Positions 1 through 5,679 of a stretch of 9,827 bases of DNA are shown here, in pieces. Source of the DNA: an uncultured Oscillospiraceae bacterium (GTDB lineage Bacteria; Bacillota; Clostridia; Oscillospirales; Oscillospiraceae); contig CANQKJ010000063.1 of assembly GCA_947624465.1 (NCBI GenBank), positions 1 to 9,827 on the forward strand. The letters run 5' to 3'. Position 1 is the first letter of the stretch. Each line of letters opens with the position of its first letter. The position numbers and the translations under genes are program-made. The notes under the pieces are model-generated. The model had not been told where the DNA came from. It saw nothing but the letters and a program-made list of their open reading frames with translations, and made no database searches.

Positions 1-83
1 TTCATGCCGTTGTTTTTCAGCTCCCGGCAGAACTGCCAGTAGTTGGTGGGAAAGTTGGGGGAGAGGAAGATGACGTTTTTCAT
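1..83 (-). CDS. Probable ATP-grasp carboxylate-amine ligase, N-terminus only
   Basis: Only the first 27 codons are in the window; the gene runs off the left edge. The ATG at 81-83 opens a protein beginning MKNVIFLSPNFPTNYWQF. A short hydrophobic beta strand followed by SPNFP and a Tyr-Trp-x-Phe-Cys-x-x-Leu helix is, as I remember it, typical of a Clostridia ATP-grasp ligase group that starts with a Rossmann-like pre-ATP-grasp domain. ATP-grasp enzymes use ATP to join a carboxylate to an amine or thiol through an acyl phosphate. The ATP-binding core is outside the window, so the family call rests on the N-terminus and on the neighbours. The start lies 36 bases after the stop of the upstream esterase, and an AGG sits about 8 bases before the ATG, so the gene is probably the third of an esterase-esterase-ligase operon. 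Another Rossmann-type N-terminus is possible. Confidence 0.55.
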   Translation of the reverse strand, partial: MKNVIFLSPNFPTNYWQFCRELKNNGM

Positions 84-119
84 ATCGAATACCTGCTTTC
101 GTATAAAAATGGGAGAAGA

Positions 120-875
120 TCAGTCCTCCAGGAGATAGGGCAGGAAATACTCCACCTGCTTGTACCACCAGGGCCAGTCGTGGTTCACGTCCCAGCCCCA
201 AAAGTCCACCCACAGGTGGATGTCCTTGTCGGCGCAGATCTGGGCGATGCGCCGGGTGGTGTCGGGCTGCTCCCAGGCGCCCTGGCCCACGCAGATGACC
301 CCCTTGTTCTGGTTGTAAAGCTGGATATAGGGGTGGTCCAGGGGCATATTCTCCAGGTAGTGGACAGGGGAGTTGCGGTAGACCACCTCGTCCATGTACC
401 CGTCGAAGCCGTACTCGGCGGTGTAGATGCCGCTGAGGGCCAGCAGACGGTCGAAGACGCCGGGGAAGCGGAAGTACAGGTTGGCGGCGTGGGTGGCCCC
501 AAGGGAGGCGCCGAACACCAGGATGCCGGGGTCGCCGTCCCAGCCGTTGCGCTCGTTGGCCCAGGAGCGGATGAAGGGGGCCAGCTCGTCCACGATATAG
601 GCGATCCACTGCTCGTAGCGCCGGATGCGCCAGTAGGGGTCGTCCCACTTGTTGGACCAGCTCTCGGCGTCCATGGTGTCCACGGAGAACACCATCACCT
701 GGCCGGACTCGATCCAGGGGGACCACACGTCGGCCATGTGGAAGTTTTCAAAGTCGTAGAACCGCCCGTCCTGGCAGGGGATGAACAGCACCGGCCGGCC
801 GGCGTGGCCGTAGACCTTGCACTCCATGTCCCGGCCCAGGGCGGGGCTGTAATCCTTGAAATACTGCGTATACAC
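120..875 (-). CDS. Serine esterase-like alpha/beta hydrolase, second gene of esterase operon
   Basis: A 251-residue soluble alpha/beta-hydrolase-fold protein with no signal peptide. Counting from the GTG at 875, the features are a PVLFIPCQDGRFYDFENF block near residues 28-45, a nucleophile elbow GASLG with Ser124, a probable acidic residue in GQGAWE (about Glu202) and a probable catalytic His232 in VNHDWPWW. This is the small cytoplasmic esterase group often annotated 'esterase family protein'; the natural substrate is unknown. A frame extends to TTG at 884, but GAGGG at 885-889 directly abuts that codon and lies 9 bases before the GTG. The GTG also gives the N-terminus expected for the family (MYTQYFKDYSPALGRDME). 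The gene starts 23 bases after the previous esterase stop and ends 36 bases before the ATP-grasp start, so the three genes are probably co-transcribed. The protein is rich in Trp and Tyr around the active site, which may indicate an aromatic or sugar-like substrate (inference). Confidence 0.87.
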   Translation of the reverse strand: MYTQYFKDYSPALGRDMECKVYGHAGRPVLFIPCQDGRFYDFENFHMADVWSPWIESGQVMVFSVDTMDAESWSNKWDDPYWRIRRYEQWIAYIVDELAPFIRSWANERNGWDGDPGILVFGASLGATHAANLYFRFPGVFDRLLALSGIYTAEYGFDGYMDEVVYRNSPVHYLENMPLDHPYIQLYNQNKGVICVGQGAWEQPDTTRRIAQICADKDIHLWVDFWGWDVNHDWPWWYKQVEYFLPYLLED

Positions 876-884
876 TGCGAACAA

Positions 885-889
885 CCCTC
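885..889 (-). promoter_or_regulatory. Ribosome binding site that decides the esterase start
   Basis: The minus strand reads GAGGG here. It touches the TTG at 884 with no spacer but lies 9 bases before the GTG at 875, which favours the GTG as the real start and removes three residues from the longest reading. Confidence 0.55.
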
Positions 890-898
890 ACTCGTCTG

Positions 899-1669
899 TC
901 AGTAGTCCTTCCCGTAAAACAGCGCGTCCATGAAGAAGGGGATCTGCCGCTCCCAGCTGGCCTCGCTGTGGTCCCCGCCGGGGACGATCCGGCAGGTGAG
1001 ATTCACCCGCCGCTCCATGAGCAGCTGGGCAAAATGGCCGAAGCCGCTGGCCATGCCGGTGTGATTGCCCAACTCCCTGGAGCCATAGTCCATATAGAGG
1101 GTGGTGTCCGGGTTGAGCCGGGCGGTTTTGATGAGCCGCTCGATGCGCCCGGGAGCTACCCACAGGGAGGGGGACAGGGCCGCCGCCCGGGAGAAGTACC
1201 TGTTATACTCCATCAGCGCGTAGAGGCTCATGAGCCCGCCCATGGAGCTGCCGGCGATGAATGTGTCCGCCCGCCTGGGGAGGGTGGGGTACTCGTGGTC
1301 GATATAGGGCTTGAACTCGTGGACGATCCACTCCATGGTGAGCTTTCCCCGGCCCACGAACCTGCCCATGCCCCGCCGCTGGAAGGAGTAGGGGGAGTAC
1401 TCGGACAGGCGGGCGTTATCGGGGCTGTGGTTGCACTCCACCGCCGCCACGATGAGGGGCATCTCGGTCTCCTCCAAAAACTCCTTCATGCCCCAGCTCT
1501 TGCCGTAGGTGGCGTCCTCGTCAAAAAAGACGTTGTGGCCGTCGAACATATACAGCACCGGGAAGCGCTGGCTCTCGTCCTCCTCAAAATAGTCGGGGAC
1601 GTAGACGTAGGCCTTGCGGGGCTCGTCGCCGGTGAGCTGCGGGAGGGTGACGTTCCAGGTCTCGATCAT
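899..1669 (-). CDS. Putative esterase (esterase D-like), first gene of esterase operon
   Basis: A 256-residue alpha/beta hydrolase of the 'putative esterase' family (the Pfam Esterase group that includes esterase D, enterochelin esterase and antigen 85-like enzymes). Visible landmarks are YVYVPDYF near 21-28, LYMFDGHNVFFDEDATYG near 39-56, a nucleophile elbow GSSMGG with Ser142, an acid in YMDYGSREL (Asp194) and GGDHSE with His234, so the Ser-Asp-His triad appears complete. There is no signal peptide, so it probably acts in the cytoplasm. Enterochelin-esterase relatives cleave ester bonds in siderophores and similar compounds, but the substrate here is not shown. I chose the ATG at 1667-1669 because AAGGAAGG lies 6 bases upstream of it. 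The open frame upstream to 1744 runs through the predicted promoter and is not family-like. It is followed after 23 bases by a second, unrelated esterase and then an ATP-grasp start. Confidence 0.9.
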   Translation of the reverse strand: MIETWNVTLPQLTGDEPRKAYVYVPDYFEEDESQRFPVLYMFDGHNVFFDEDATYGKSWGMKEFLEETEMPLIVAAVECNHSPDNARLSEYSPYSFQRRGMGRFVGRGKLTMEWIVHEFKPYIDHEYPTLPRRADTFIAGSSMGGLMSLYALMEYNRYFSRAAALSPSLWVAPGRIERLIKTARLNPDTTLYMDYGSRELGNHTGMASGFGHFAQLLMERRVNLTCRIVPGGDHSEASWERQIPFFMDALFYGKDY

Positions 1670-1700
1670 GGCAAGCCTTCCTTTTTGGGATGTTGAGAGA

Positions 1701-1729
1701 AGTGTAACACAGTAAAGCAAAAAATGCAA
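1701..1729 (-). promoter_or_regulatory. Candidate sigma-A promoter of the esterase operon
   Basis: On the minus strand TTGCAT (1724-1729) is followed by a 17-base spacer and TACACT (1701-1706). Transcription would begin about 25 to 30 bases before the esterase ATG at 1669. The boxes match the consensus only partly (TTG of the -35, four of six in the -10), but the spacing and the A+T-rich setting fit. Confidence 0.4.
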
Positions 1730-1772
1730 TCCGCATTTTCCCATATTTCAGAGAGGAGCGGGGGCAAAAGGT

Positions 1773-1801
1773 GGACATTTTGTTTATGACAAAAAATGAC
1801 C
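1773..1801. promoter_or_regulatory. Imperfect inverted repeat, possible operator
   Basis: The arms GGACATTTTGT (1773-1783) and ACAAAAAATGACC (1789-1801) are complementary except for one mismatch and two extra bases, around a TTATG centre. The site lies about 44 bases upstream of the -35 box proposed for the esterase operon and 8 bases before the -35-like box of a plus-strand promoter, so a factor bound here could affect both. No regulator can be named. Confidence 0.3.
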
Positions 1802-1809
1802 GTTTTTTA

Positions 1810-1838
1810 TTAAAAATCTGCCGATGATAGGATATAAT
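1810..1838 (+). promoter_or_regulatory. Candidate plus-strand promoter upstream of a structured RNA
   Basis: TTAAAA (1810-1815), a 17-base spacer and a perfect TATAAT (1833-1838) point to the right. Transcription would start near 1843-1847, just at the beginning of the foldable stretch 1842-1970. There is no plus-strand protein gene downstream. Confidence 0.4.
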
Positions 1839-1841
1839 GTA

Positions 1842-1970
1842 GATATCCGGGTGAACGGATATGGTCTTTTCGGAGAGAAACACTCTGAAAGCTGGCAACT
1901 CTATCAACGGTCATGATATTGCGCGAGCAAACGGATATCCCCCCGCGAAAGCGGGGGGATATCCGTTTGC
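1842..1970 (+). ncRNA. Candidate structured RNA with switch-like alternative pairings (no known class)
   Basis: Read on the plus strand, this stretch can fold into a multi-branch structure. GATATCCG (1842-1849) pairs with CGGATATC (1932-1939) as a closing stem. Inside it are a hairpin 1866-1891 (9 pairs, one bulged T, 7-base loop), a 5-bp hairpin 1902-1918 (TATCA/TGATA) and a 4-bp hairpin 1919-1930 with a GCGA tetraloop. The closing stem competes with two others: 1843-1849 with 1856-1862, and 1927-1946 with 1951-1970. Both tetraloops are GNRA type only on the plus strand, and a perfect TATAAT lies just upstream, so the plus strand is the more likely transcript. I could not match it to T-box, TPP, SAM, cobalamin, glycine, lysine, purine, cyclic-dinucleotide, fluoride or guanidine RNA motifs from memory. 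It could instead be a palindromic mobile repeat. Confidence 0.35.
1927..1970. repeat. Perfect 20-bp stem-loop with GAAA tetraloop
   Basis: Arms 1927-1946 and 1951-1970 are perfectly complementary over 20 bp around the loop GAAA on the plus strand. Neither strand has a T-run after the stem, so it is not a classical factor-independent terminator, although such a stable stem could still stop polymerase or protect a 3' end. It lies 40 bases beyond the MATE stop codon (minus strand) and at the end of the candidate plus-strand RNA, so it may serve as the 3' boundary of either transcript. Confidence 0.75.
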
Positions 1971-2010
1971 CTGATCGCCTGACCGCCGCTGGTTGAACGT
2001 GACAGCTCTG

Positions 2011-3420
2011 TTAAGCGTTTTCCGGCACTGCCCGGCCCAATTCCTGATAGGTCTCTGAAATCAGATAGATGGCGATGACAAATGTTAAAATATCGGAAAG
2101 AGGCATGGAATACAGAACGCCGTCAAGTCCGAAGAAGACGGGCAGCAAAAGCGCGAACCCGACGCCAAAGACGATTTCACGGATCATGGACAAAACGGTA
2201 GAGGATACCGCTTTTCCCATCGCCTGAAGGAAGATAAAGCAGGCTTTATTTACACAGGCAAATATGATCATGCACAGGTAGATGCGGAATGCCCTGATCG
2301 CGAAATCCGTATAATAGGCGCTCTCGTTTGCCGCGCCGAAGATATGGATCAGATACCGCGGAAACAGCTCCACGATGACAAGCGCCACGGCGCCGACCGC
2401 CGCCTCCGTGATCAGCAGCCTGGTGAAAAGCTCCCTGACACGTTTTCGCTTTCCGGCCCCCATATTGAAGCCGACCACGGGAATACACCCGGCAGCCATG
2501 CCGACAACGATGGAGATGACGATCTGAAAGAACTTCATCACGATGCCGACCACCGCCATCGGGATCTGCGCATATCGCTCCTGCCCAAAGATGGGATCAA
2601 GCGCGCCGTATTTCCGGATCATATTGTTGATCGCGGCCATGGCGGCGACCAGAGAGATCTGCGACAGGAAGCTGGTCACACCAAGCGCCAGCGTTTTCCG
2701 GCAAATACCGCCGTCTATCTTAAAGTCTGACCTTGCGGGCTTCACCAACTTCATGTGCACGATATACCAGACCGCAAGGACAGCGGTGACCACCTGGCCG
2801 AAAACAGTGGCCACGGCGGCGCCCATCATGCCCCAACGGAAGGCGAAGATGAACAGCGGATCGAGGATGATATTGATGACCGCCCCGGCCAACGTAGACG
2901 CCATTGCAAAGCGTGGGCTCCCGTCCGCCCGGATCATGGGATTCAACGCCTGCCCGAACATATAGAACGGGATCCCCAGCGTGATGTAAAAGAAGTATTC
3001 CTTTGAGTGCCGGAAGGTCTCCGCGTTTACGGTCCCGCCGAACATGGCGACGATCTGATCGCTGAAAATCAGATACACCGCACAGAGCGCCAGACTACAG
3101 GCGATCACCATGACCACTGAATTGCCGACGCTCTTCCTGGCGGCCTCCGGCTGCTTCCTGCCAAGGCTGAGGCTCACAAACGCGCAGCATCCGTCCCCGA
3201 TCATGACGGCGATTGCCAGCGCGATGACCGTCAGCGGAAAGACGGCTGTATTTGCCGCATTCCCATAGGAACCGAGGTAGGCCGCGTTTGCGATAAAAAT
3301 CTGGTCGACGATATTATAGAGAGCGCCCACCAGCAGCGAGATGATGCAGGGGATCGCATATTTCCGCATCAGCTTGCCGATATGCTCCTCTCCAAGAAAC
3401 TGATTCGCTTTCTCTTCCAT
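2011..3420 (-). CDS. MATE-family multidrug efflux transporter
   Basis: A 469-residue polytopic membrane protein with about twelve hydrophobic segments, the usual size for MATE (multidrug and toxic compound extrusion) transporters, which export cationic drugs and metabolites in exchange for Na+ or H+. The N-terminus, with KYAIPCIISLLVGALYN followed by IVDQIFIAN, is the hallmark first helix of the Clostridia MepA/DinF-like branch; the second half repeats the pattern (KTLALGVTSFLSQISLVAAM). I start at the ATG at 3420, with AGGA 10 bases upstream. A GTG at 3429 is in frame but only 2 bases from that AGGA. It stands alone: two terminators precede it and a large stem-loop follows it. Its G+C is lower than its neighbours' (37 to 65 % in four hand-counted 60-base lines, against 62 to 80 % in three flanking coding lines) and it ends in TAA while most neighbours end in TGA, which suggests a different history. 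Its substrate cannot be read from the sequence. Confidence 0.95.
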   Translation of the reverse strand: MEEKANQFLGEEHIGKLMRKYAIPCIISLLVGALYNIVDQIFIANAAYLGSYGNAANTAVFPLTVIALAIAVMIGDGCCAFVSLSLGRKQPEAARKSVGNSVVMVIACSLALCAVYLIFSDQIVAMFGGTVNAETFRHSKEYFFYITLGIPFYMFGQALNPMIRADGSPRFAMASTLAGAVINIILDPLFIFAFRWGMMGAAVATVFGQVVTAVLAVWYIVHMKLVKPARSDFKIDGGICRKTLALGVTSFLSQISLVAAMAAINNMIRKYGALDPIFGQERYAQIPMAVVGIVMKFFQIVISIVVGMAAGCIPVVGFNMGAGKRKRVRELFTRLLITEAAVGAVALVIVELFPRYLIHIFGAANESAYYTDFAIRAFRIYLCMIIFACVNKACFIFLQAMGKAVSSTVLSMIREIVFGVGFALLLPVFFGLDGVLYSMPLSDILTFVIAIYLISETYQELGRAVPENA

Positions 3421-3454
3421 GGGGATCACATCCTGACTGTTTTTTTGCGATGAT

Positions 3455-3460
3455 TTTATA
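3455..3460 (-). promoter_or_regulatory. Possible -10 box of the MATE gene
   Basis: The minus strand reads TATAAA here, about 35 bases before the MATE ATG. No convincing -35 box lies at 16 to 18 bases, so this is weak. Confidence 0.25.
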
Positions 3461-3537
3461 TCCCGTCCGATCCTTTGACCGATCTCGTCGCGCGGCCGGT
3501 TTCACCCGTTCCGTTTGACCTTGTGCCTGTTCGGGAC

Positions 3538-3592
3538 AAAAAAATAAACGTGTGGTTCCAACCGGATTTACGCAGTTGAAACGCCACACGTT
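3538..3592 (-). terminator. Factor-independent terminator, minus strand
   Basis: On the minus strand AACGTGTGG (3584-3592) pairs perfectly with CCACACGTT (3547-3555) and is followed by TTA and seven T residues (3538-3544). The 28-base loop contains GGTT-GG-AACC, which can fold as an inner hairpin. It would insulate the MATE gene from transcription coming from the right. Confidence 0.65.
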
Positions 3593-3738
3593 GTTATCTC
3601 ATTTTAATTGGGATACGCCCAAAATTCAAGTGGGCAATTTCTAAAAAGTTCAGGGCATAGTATATAAACGATTTGCACAAAGCGGCGGGTATCGGCGTGC
3701 CTGCTGCGGCCTGTGGACTTGTTGATGATGATATCGTT

Positions 3739-3784
3739 AAAAATCCCCATCTGACCCACTCAGCGAGCGGCAGATGGGGATTTT
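3739..3784 (-). terminator. Factor-independent terminator after the TetR-hydrolase unit
   Basis: Perfect 14-bp stem: AAAATCCCCATCTG (minus strand, 3771-3784) pairs with CAGATGGGGATTTT (3740-3753), giving five T residues at the 3' side. The 17-base loop can form an extra 6-bp stem (CCGCTC with GAGTGG, one G-U pair). It lies 75 bases beyond the stop codon of the hydrolase and probably ends that transcript. The A-rich 5' arm means it could also work, less well, on the plus strand. Confidence 0.75.
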
Positions 3785-3794
3785 CCGTACCCAA

Positions 3795-3812
3795 AACTGT
3801 CGGCCGACAGTT
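3795..3812. repeat. Perfect 18-bp palindrome
   Basis: AACTGTCGGCCGACAGTT is fully self-complementary with no spacer. It lies between the hydrolase stop (3860) and the terminator at 3739-3784. It could be an operator or recombination site, or a structural part of the 3' end; there is no T-run directly after it on the minus strand beyond TT. Confidence 0.7.
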
Positions 3813-3859
3813 GAAAGGTTTGAATCGTTCCCTGTCTCTGTCGAGCCAATGATTCCTTC

Positions 3860-4879
3860 TCAGGCAAAAAATTCTTTGACGGCGGCGGCGAACCGATCCG
3901 GGCACTCCAGGAAGTGGCAGTGGCCGCCGGGCTGGACCACCTCGCGGTAACTTCCGCCGCCCGCGGCGTAGCGGTCCAGTACATACCGGGTCTGGGACAC
4001 CATGGGCTGGGGCGGGGCGAGTTCCTCGCCGGGCCAGCCCGGAACGGCGCCCAGCTTGCCCAGGAACGCCAGATCGCAGGCGGAGGTGTCGCTGACCATG
4101 GTGTCGCTGTCCCCCCGGAGCCAGAGCACCGGCGGCTTGGGGTCGATTTCGGCAAGGCCGGACAGGTCGCCGTGGAGGATGGACATGGTGTTGCAGACGC
4201 CCTTGTCGCCTGCGGCCACAAAGGGCCACTGGGGGACCTGCCGCGCGTCGCCGGGGTACATCCCGTCCCCCACCTTGGTCTTGGCCATGGCCTCCACCAG
4301 CCGGTCCTCCCACGCGGGCTCCAGCTGGAAGCCCGGCTTGAAGAAGACGGTCTTGGTGAGGGTGAAGCGGACGAAATCGGTCTGGCCGGCGGCCAGCGCC
4401 TGAACCAGCTGGGCGTTCACCGCCCCCGCTCCGGAGGCCAGCCCCGGCGGGTCCAGCGGCTGCCCGTCCGGGCCCTTGGTGCCGCCGAAGCCGTAGGGGG
4501 AGCCCGGATTGATGAGGATCAGGGCGGTGAGCTGTTCCGGATGGTCGATGGCGTACTGCATGGCGGCGCAGCCGCCCATGGACCAGCCGCCCAGGGCGAA
4601 CCTGTCCCACCCCAGGGCGGCGGCGAATTCGGCCACGTCCTCCGTCCAGTCCCGGAAGCCGCGGCGCGCGTCCACCGGCAGGGCGCTGGAATCGCCGAAG
4701 CAGCGCAGGTCGGGGGCGACGACGTCAAAGTCCTGTTCCAGCAGGGGGAACAGGGGCAGGAAGAATACCGAGGACGACACGTTCCCGTGGAGCAGGAGCA
4801 GCTTCTTGCCGTTCCCCTCGCCCGCCCGGTAGTAGGCGGTGGTCAGCCGTTCGGTGGTGAGAAATCGCTGTTGATACAA
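3860..4879 (-). CDS. Alpha/beta hydrolase downstream of the TetR regulator
   Basis: A 339-residue alpha/beta-hydrolase-fold enzyme, slightly long for the family because of a lid insertion around residues 130-215. Landmarks are the oxyanion motif LLLLHGNVSSS (27-37), DLRCFGDSS (57-65), a nucleophile elbow GWSMGG with Ser100, GDSDTMVS with the probable catalytic Asp257 or Asp259, and GGHCHFLE with the probable His320 or His322. It lacks a signal peptide, so it is cytoplasmic. The fold covers esterases, lactonases, C-C bond hydrolases, haloperoxidase-like enzymes and others; the substrate is not shown. Start: TTG at 4879, because AAGGAGGG (4886-4893) lies 6 bases upstream of it and the N-terminus MYQQRFLTTERLTTAYYRAG fits the family. 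It begins 21 bases after the stop of the TetR-type regulator, so the two are co-transcribed and the regulator probably controls the hydrolase. A terminator follows. Confidence 0.9.
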   Translation of the reverse strand: MYQQRFLTTERLTTAYYRAGEGNGKKLLLLHGNVSSSVFFLPLFPLLEQDFDVVAPDLRCFGDSSALPVDARRGFRDWTEDVAEFAAALGWDRFALGGWSMGGCAAMQYAIDHPEQLTALILINPGSPYGFGGTKGPDGQPLDPPGLASGAGAVNAQLVQALAAGQTDFVRFTLTKTVFFKPGFQLEPAWEDRLVEAMAKTKVGDGMYPGDARQVPQWPFVAAGDKGVCNTMSILHGDLSGLAEIDPKPPVLWLRGDSDTMVSDTSACDLAFLGKLGAVPGWPGEELAPPQPMVSQTRYVLDRYAAGGGSYREVVQPGGHCHFLECPDRFAAAVKEFFA

Positions 4880-4885
4880 AGAGAT

Positions 4886-4893
4886 CCCTCCTT
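4886..4893 (-). promoter_or_regulatory. Near-consensus ribosome binding site supporting a TTG start
   Basis: The minus strand reads AAGGAGGG, ending 6 bases before the TTG at 4877-4879. No ATG or GTG lies at a suitable distance, so the TTG is well supported. Confidence 0.75.
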
Positions 4894-4900
4894 GGTGAGA

Positions 4901-5677
4901 TCACGGCGCGTCCTCGCCGGGGCCTTCGTTCCCCTCCGGCTCGTCCTCCAGCTCCACATCGTCGAAGTCCACGGTGATCCGGATGGGGAGCTGGGGCTCC
5001 TCCGGCGGAGGGGGAGGCAGCCGCTTTTCGTTGAAGACGCCGCCGTCGATGATATACATGAAGCTCTCGACGACTTTTTCCACGTCGATGGGGTAGTCCT
5101 TGAACAGCCCCCAGTTGAGCCCCAGGAAGTTGGAAGCCCCCATGAGGGTGTAGGCCAGCACCTCGCTGTCGATCTCGGAGCGCACCTCGCCGGTCTTCTT
5201 GGCCGCGTCGATGCCCTCCATATAGGCCCGGGCGAAGCTGACGTAATAGTCCACGAACAGGGCCTTGTCGATATACATGGACTCCCAGATCACGTGATAC
5301 ATATACCGGTTTTCCCGGACGAACTGGAGCCAGGCCCGCAGGCCCACCTCCTCCGCCTCCCGGCGGGTCTTGCAGTTTCGGATGGAGCGGCTCAGGTGTT
5401 TGCGGATCATGTGGCTGCACTGGAGCAACAGGAACTTGTAGAGGTTATACTTGCTCTCGAAATAGGTGTAGAAGGTCCCGGCGCCCACGCCCGCCCGTTT
5501 GGTGATGTCGTTGATGGAGGTGTTGTAATACCCCTTTTCGTAGATCTCCTGGGCGGCGGCGCTGAGGATGTTGTTGAGGGTCTCCAGGCCGCGTTTGGTC
5601 CTGGGCCGGTTGATCAGTGTCCTGTAGTCCAATGCAAGTCCCCCTTTGATCATACTCTTTCGTTCGGTTTCCTGCAT
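4901..5677 (-). CDS. TetR/AcrR-family transcriptional regulator with acidic tail
   Basis: A DNA-binding repressor-type protein of 258 residues if it starts at the ATG at 5677. The TetR N-terminal domain spans about residues 32-80 (ILSAAAQEIYEKGYYNTSI, then DITKRAGVGAGTFYTYFESK), with the typical GTFYTYF recognition-helix end. Residues 85-215 form the helical ligand-binding and dimerisation domain, rich in aromatic residues. The last 38 residues are unusual: PPPPPEEP followed by a stretch rich in Asp, Glu and Gly. The hydrolase gene follows after 21 bases, so the regulator probably senses a substrate or product of that enzyme and represses its own promoter (inference). The start is uncertain. 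The ATG at 5677 has AAGGA about 9 bases upstream, but a TATAAT overlaps that region. A TTG at 5632 (residue 16) has AAAGGGGG 7 bases upstream and would give a 243-residue protein beginning at DYRTLINRPRTKRG, as family members often do. Confidence 0.93.
   Translation of the reverse strand: MQETERKSMIKGGLALDYRTLINRPRTKRGLETLNNILSAAAQEIYEKGYYNTSINDITKRAGVGAGTFYTYFESKYNLYKFLLLQCSHMIRKHLSRSIRNCKTRREAEEVGLRAWLQFVRENRYMYHVIWESMYIDKALFVDYYVSFARAYMEGIDAAKKTGEVRSEIDSEVLAYTLMGASNFLGLNWGLFKDYPIDVEKVVESFMYIIDGGVFNEKRLPPPPPEEPQLPIRITVDFDDVELEDEPEGNEGPGEDAP
5640..5647 (-). promoter_or_regulatory. Alternative ribosome binding site inside the regulator N-terminus
   Basis: The minus strand reads AAAGGGGG, 7 bases before a TTG at 5630-5632. 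If used, the regulator loses its first 15 residues and keeps the whole DNA-binding domain. Confidence 0.4.
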
Positions 5678-5679
5678 TG

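Larger units (their letters stand above)
3421..3859. other. Gene-free spacer between the MATE gene and the hydrolase
   Basis: This 439-base stretch has no protein gene I can support. From right to left on the minus strand it holds an 18-bp palindrome (3795-3812), a terminator hairpin (3739-3784), an A+T-richer stretch of unknown origin (3593-3738), a second terminator (3538-3592) and the upstream region of the MATE gene. Its composition is lower in G+C than the hydrolase gene. Short frames in 3594-3759 stay open for up to about 50 codons but lack a ribosome binding site. Confidence 0.6.

Noticed and set aside
1670..1744. N-terminal extension of the first esterase to an ATG at 1744
   Set aside because: It would translate through the promoter candidate at 1701-1729, has no family resemblance, and the ATG at 1669 has a proper AAGGAAGG site.
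1842..1970. Identification as a specific known riboswitch (SAM, glycine, cyclic-di-AMP, guanidine and others considered)
   Set aside because: Only short coincidental matches such as GGCAAC or GGTGAA were found; the conserved cores and helix order of those classes are not present.
3421..3429. Upstream GTG start of the MATE gene
   Set aside because: AGGA is only 2 bases away, too close; the ATG at 3420 has a 10-base spacing and gives the usual family N-terminus.
3604..3750. 48-codon minus-strand frame starting MGIFNDIIINKS
   Set aside because: Its ATG lies inside the 3' arm of the terminator 3739-3784, there is no ribosome binding site, and I recognise no family. It may be a remnant, but not a supportable gene.
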